From Phellopilus nigrolimitatus (Eukaryota > Basidiomycota > Agaricomycetes > Hymenochaetales > Hymenochaetaceae), in assembly GCA_021029095.1 (NCBI GenBank), contig JAJOHG010000008.1, positions 868,001 through 932,000 of the forward strand: DNA of 64,000 nt, written 5' to 3'. Both the position numbers and the translations under genes were made by a program. Positions 60,349 to 64,000 of this stretch are shown here, piece by piece. Position 1 is the first letter of the stretch, and every line of letters starts with the position of its first letter. The notes under the pieces are model-generated. The model was given only the letters and a program-made list of their open reading frames with translations, ran no database searches and had not been told where the DNA came from.

Positions 60349-61172
60349 GATTGGACCCCGAACTAAACTTGTATTACTGAAAGCAGTTTAAGCTCGAAAT
60401 ATCGAGCTGTAGACAGCCCTGGGATAATAGCCTAAACTACTAGGGGAAACGACCCCAACGCTAAAACTAACGCGAAGACCGAGGAGTAGGCTTGACCACT
60501 GCAGTCGAGTTGTTGGCAGTGTAGAAAAAGAATCAGGCTTGTAGCCAGTACACACTTTCGATTGGAGCGTTCAACGTCTGTATGTATATTGCTTCAGCTC
60601 ACCCGTTCTTGACGGCCAATGGAACTTGAGAGGTCATTAAAATATAATAAATGCAAGCCTTTAGTGATCATAAGCCACAGTATAGCTGAGATATAAAGCA
60701 CTCAAATACACTATAGTAAACCGTTATTGCATTTTATCCACTTCAAAACTCCCTGACACAATACTCCATCGACTAGTCTCATTAGCAGAGTCACGTTTAG
60801 AACTTGCATGACGATTTTGGATTCTGCGTAGATAAGTACCATTAAAAACGTGAAGAAAGGCTCGCATCCTGTGCCAATGCTTTCAAAGCAGACCATCCAA
60901 GAACTAAACAAAGGAAAGGGGAGAGGAGTAAATAACTTCCTCATGGGAAAGAAAGTGATGTACATAAAGCTCTATGGAGAACGAAAAATACAAGCGAGCC
61001 TCAGGACGACAAGAATTAGGAATTTCAGAGCTAAACAGGTGAATCGTTTGATATTCCTTCCGAGAAATGTGATCTGAAATAGCAGAACGGAAGAAAGAGT
61101 AGAAAAGATGATTCTTATGTCCACCATCGACCTGCCAAATAAAAGCGATGTAAGCAAACTGTGATGCAAGTA
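60349..61172. other. Intergenic, no gene seen
   Basis: Promoter of the phosphatase gene and 3' UTR of the F-box gene. Overlapping frames at 60711-61191 are AT-rich and unsupported. Confidence 0.4.
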
Positions 61173-62985
61173 TTAAGACCTCGATACGCACAACGGATAA
61201 TCTCGGAGTTCAGTTACACCAATGCGCTTTCTAAGCAGCCGCATTGTACTAGTCAAGTCTTCGACCTCCTTCTCCAACTCCTGCACGCGTTTCACCAGGC
61301 CCTCTGCCGCTTTTCTCTCTTCATTCAATTCCGCGCGAAGCACTGTCATGATCTTGTTGAACTCCTCCTGTTTTTCGTTGTTCCAAATCCTGTTGTTAAA
61401 ACTTGCTCCGCGCTTGGAACTCATAACGTCGTCGATGTAGCGGAACCAGGAGGTATTGGCGTATACGAGGCACTTCGGACCTAATATCTTGCTGAGGTAG
61501 AGTGCAAGGGGGTAAAGCATATCGCCTTTCGGAGAAACACCGAGATTGAATTTTTCGAGGCGACCAGGAAGGACATCGATAAAATCGACAAGTCGGCGCG
61601 GCGGAAGGTCGACACAGTCGACGTAGAAATCCAGGTAAACTAACTTGGGACATATGGATATGATATGCGGAAGGATATCCAGCGATAGCATAGGCTTTTC
61701 GAATATAATAGGCTCGTTGTTGAGGGAAAGTTTCTCCAGCTTAGTCCAATCCTTCAGCAATGTGCTCACATCAGCATTTGTAAGCCTCAGCGGCCGATGA
61801 TACGAGAAATAGAAGACGGTGAGATGTTTCAGATCACGAATCGGAAGTAAGGTCGCGAGAGTTACGATATCCAGTTCCACGCCTTCTCCATTGGTGAGAC
61901 CGAGGGCGTCTTCCGCCTCGACCATATCGGCAGCGTGCTCTGGAATCAGATCCAGCGTGAATGACTTCAACTGGAGAACGAATCGAGACGCGCATACGAT
62001 GAAGTCGAAAACTGCTCGAGACGTTTCTAATTCCCGGGAATAAATGCCTAGACGAGTGAGATTCGGCATAGCCCCCGTCGAGATGAAGTTATTGAGCTCT
62101 TTGAGGCCAATCCCCACAGAGAGAGATGTTAGAAGGTGAAAAGCACCATTCGGTAGTACCGGTGAGAATTCATCCATATCCTTCAAATTTCCAGAGCTAC
62201 ATGATCTGCGGTGCTCGAACTCGATCGTGTTCAACTGTGGCAACGTCGCGGCAGCCTCGGCGATAGTGGATGTGAATGAAAAGAGAGGAATAGTGAGTTT
62301 TCGAAGACTATTCAAGTCTCGAATCAAGGTAGACAAGCTTTCGCCAAAAGTTCCCATGGAAAAGAGCATGTGTATCCCTAAGGTCTCCAACTTAGGGGTT
62401 CGATAAACAATCTCCTGAAAGAAATTCAAATTGAAGGGCTCGTCGTTGGGCAACCTTACTATCAAGCGTTTCAAGCTCTCGTCCATGAAGATAGCCGAAA
62501 GCTGTAGTGCGTTGGAGTCATTGTGTGAGGAAAGATATAATTCGATAAGTCTCGGTGTGAGACTTGGTGTTCGTCTGTCTCGCGAGATTGTGAGCAGGAG
62601 ACTACTAGAAAGCTTGGAGACCGTGTCTGTCTCGACGGTGAGATATCTCACGCGTTCTGAGTACTGATAAAATCTTCGCCAATCCTTTGGAGTAATGCTT
62701 CGTGTGAACGCACGCTCCTAGTCGAAAATAAATAGGGCTACTCAGACATAACGTCGATTTAACTCTCCAGTTATGCGCACTCACATAGTCATCCGTTAAT
62801 GGGGCCAAAATGGAGAGTAGCGGGATCGGGGACTCTAGGTCTTTCCATAGCTCATTCAGGGCGTCATTCGACCAGAGCGAGCAGACTCGCGCGCATCGCG
62901 ATTGTGTTTCTCGATCAGCCAGTCCAAAGATGTTGACTCGAAGTTCAGGGGTTAAGAACACTGGATGCTCTGGTCGAGTCTCCAT
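61173..62985 (-). CDS. F-box protein with LRR-like repeats and C-terminal coiled coil, 581 aa
   Basis: Exons 62985-62785 and 62717-61173 on the minus strand. The N-terminus is an F-box (FLTPELRVNIFGLADRETQS; RCARVCSLWSNDALNELW). The large exon has irregular Leu-rich repeats (LKRLIVRLPN; LETLGIHMLF; LRKLTIPLFS; LKHLTVFYFS; LEKLSLNNEP), and the last 80 residues form a coiled coil (RAELNEERKAAEGLVKRVQE; LEKEVEDLTSTMRLL). F-box proteins link Skp1-cullin ligases to targets; the group is hugely expanded in Agaricomycetes and often lineage-specific. The target is unknown. The intron of 67 nt sits just after the F-box region, which is common in this group. Confidence 0.88.
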
Positions 62986-63395
62986 TCCAATGTGAGCTAG
63001 CGACGAAGACTAAGGCTGCCGCGTTCGTCCAGACATGAAGAGTATGAAATAAGTTGGTAGTTCCGAATGACCGGACTTGAATCAAGTTCTAGTGAACATT
63101 TGACACGTTGAAAGTGTGACGGTGGTGTGGTGTTTTATGTAATATCCTTTTGTAAGAGATTGGCTTGGATCTCGGTGAGAAAAATTGTTCATTAATGTAC
63201 CGTAGTGATATGAAATTGTTTTACTCGGAGGAGAAAGACCTCAGATTTTCTAACGATTTGCAAACAGAGCTGAGTGGAAGGTTTGAGGAGGAAAATTAGC
63301 GAGCCGGAACCACTCAATTGCAATTATTACAGTGACGCGTTATGTAACAGGCTACAACAAGGCGCGCCATCGCCGCCGTTGGCTCGTTGTCTTCA
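62986..63395. promoter_or_regulatory. Divergent promoter between F-box gene and eIF4E-like gene
   Basis: 410 bp between the starts at 62985 (minus) and 63396 (plus). No coding sequence or strong TATA box. Confidence 0.4.
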
Positions 63396-63988
63396 ATGAT
63401 GACCACCATTCAACAAGACTTATCTTCCTCGAATGCGGTAGCACCCGCAGTAGAGGTTAGTGCTCCTGTCAAGCCTGAGAAAGCCTCTGGGACGGCGCGC
63501 ATGCCACCTTCGCTCAATCAGCTTGCTGCTCGTATCGGTGCTACTGGAAACACTGTCGCGCCGCTATCATCAGCTCAGTCGTCCTCGCGCCCCCGTCTTG
63601 CTGCTCAGTTACTTCGTACTGGCTCGCAAGTGTCTTTGGTTAGCACAGTTACATCAACTGCTGACTCAACGGCAGTCAACCCGCCGACAACGCGCTCGGC
63701 CTCCCCCGCTACATCTAGCCGGGCGTCTTCTCCGCTGTCAGCTGTAGCTACTGGCGGCGAGCCATTGACGACCGATAAAGTGGAGAGGTTGAATGCGGAG
63801 ACGGAGAAGAAAATGCCGGTGGGATACAAGAATATCCCTAGTCTCGACGCGATCACCGCGCGAATGGCCATGACACGCGCTCTTAGCATCGATGGCAGCC
63901 ACAGGCCTCCCGAGCCAGAGACTTACGAGGACCCTAAGACGCCTGGAATACCGCAAAAGGTCCCTGAGCACCCGCTACAATATCCCTG
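63396..63988 (+). CDS. eIF4E-family cap-binding protein, first exon only (runs off window)
   Basis: ATG 63396 (a second ATG follows at once) opens a Ser/Thr/Pro/Ala-rich region of about 180 residues, then a conserved stretch (IPSLDAITARMAMTRALSID; PETYEDPKTPGI) ending EHPLQYPW, followed by a GTAAAG donor at 63989. The HPL-x-x-x-W start is where the eIF4E fold begins (HPLQNRW-type), so the rest of the cap-binding domain should lie in the next exons outside the window. The long N-terminal extension suggests a class 2 (4EHP/nCBP-like) or basidiomycete-specific eIF4E rather than the compact class 1. Only the first exon is seen, so the call is tentative. Confidence 0.55.
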
Positions 63989-64000
63989 GTAAAGAATGCT

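Overview
The window is nuclear DNA from a filamentous basidiomycete, most likely an Agaricomycete. Genes are close together on both strands and carry many short introns of about 45-70 nt with GT-AG ends. The gene content is typical of mushroom-forming fungi: a PDR-type ABCG transporter, an HSDLK-type TKL kinase, an F-box/LRR protein, PLAC8, Kar5 and a fungal GTT1-like GST. No species is named because nothing in the sequence decides it.

Layout. 1-3.7 kb: a Kar5/Tht1-like nuclear-fusion gene (minus, cut by the window start), divergent from a glutathione S-transferase. 3.7-7.5 kb: gene-poor, with only weak orphan exons. 7.5-9 kb: an uncharacterised conserved protein. 10.5-12.3 kb: S-adenosylhomocysteine hydrolase in ten exons, followed by a possible hairpin series and a TA-flanked 624-bp MITE. 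13.6-14.7 kb: a Bin3/MePCE-type RNA cap methyltransferase. 15.5-21 kb: a full-size PDR transporter. 21-23.5 kb: gene-poor.

23.5-29.4 kb holds the most unusual locus. A disordered, scaffold-like protein with a distinctive C-terminal domain is followed by a protein-kinase gene whose 3' half is a diverged copy of the scaffold's 3' half, including the position of its last intron. 29.7-31.3 kb: zinc alcohol dehydrogenase. 31.8-36 kb: a large CCCH/RRM-like/RBR ubiquitin ligase. 36.3-38.6 kb: ATP synthase subunit k (Atp19) and a coiled-coil protein resembling DUF4048 proteins. 39.3-41.4 kb: a DUF2264 protein. 41.7-42.4 kb: a second, unrelated TA-flanked MITE (659 bp). 42.6-43 kb: a broken Hsp20 gene. 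43.5-45.9 kb: Dcp1. 46.9-48.1 kb: a PLAC8 protein.

48.8-52.6 kb carries two tandem paralogues on the minus strand, each with a disordered N-terminus, long amphipathic helices and a central hydrophobic hairpin; I do not recognise the family. A possible RNase III-like relic follows at about 53.2-53.9 kb. Then come a large Gln/Ser-rich bZIP factor (54.7-57.2 kb), an Lcb3-type sphingoid-base-phosphate phosphatase (58.2-60.3 kb), an F-box/LRR protein (61.2-63 kb) and the first exon of an eIF4E-like gene that runs off the end.

Most genes are independent housekeeping or accessory loci with no operon-like logic. Two loose themes appear. One is RNA metabolism (Bin3, Dcp1, the RBR/RRM protein, eIF4E). 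The other is methyl-cycle and stress or xenobiotic handling (Sah1, GST, PDR, ADH). No tRNA, rRNA, CRISPR array or complete autonomous transposon was seen. Exon boundaries were placed by eye from splice consensus, frame and family resemblance.
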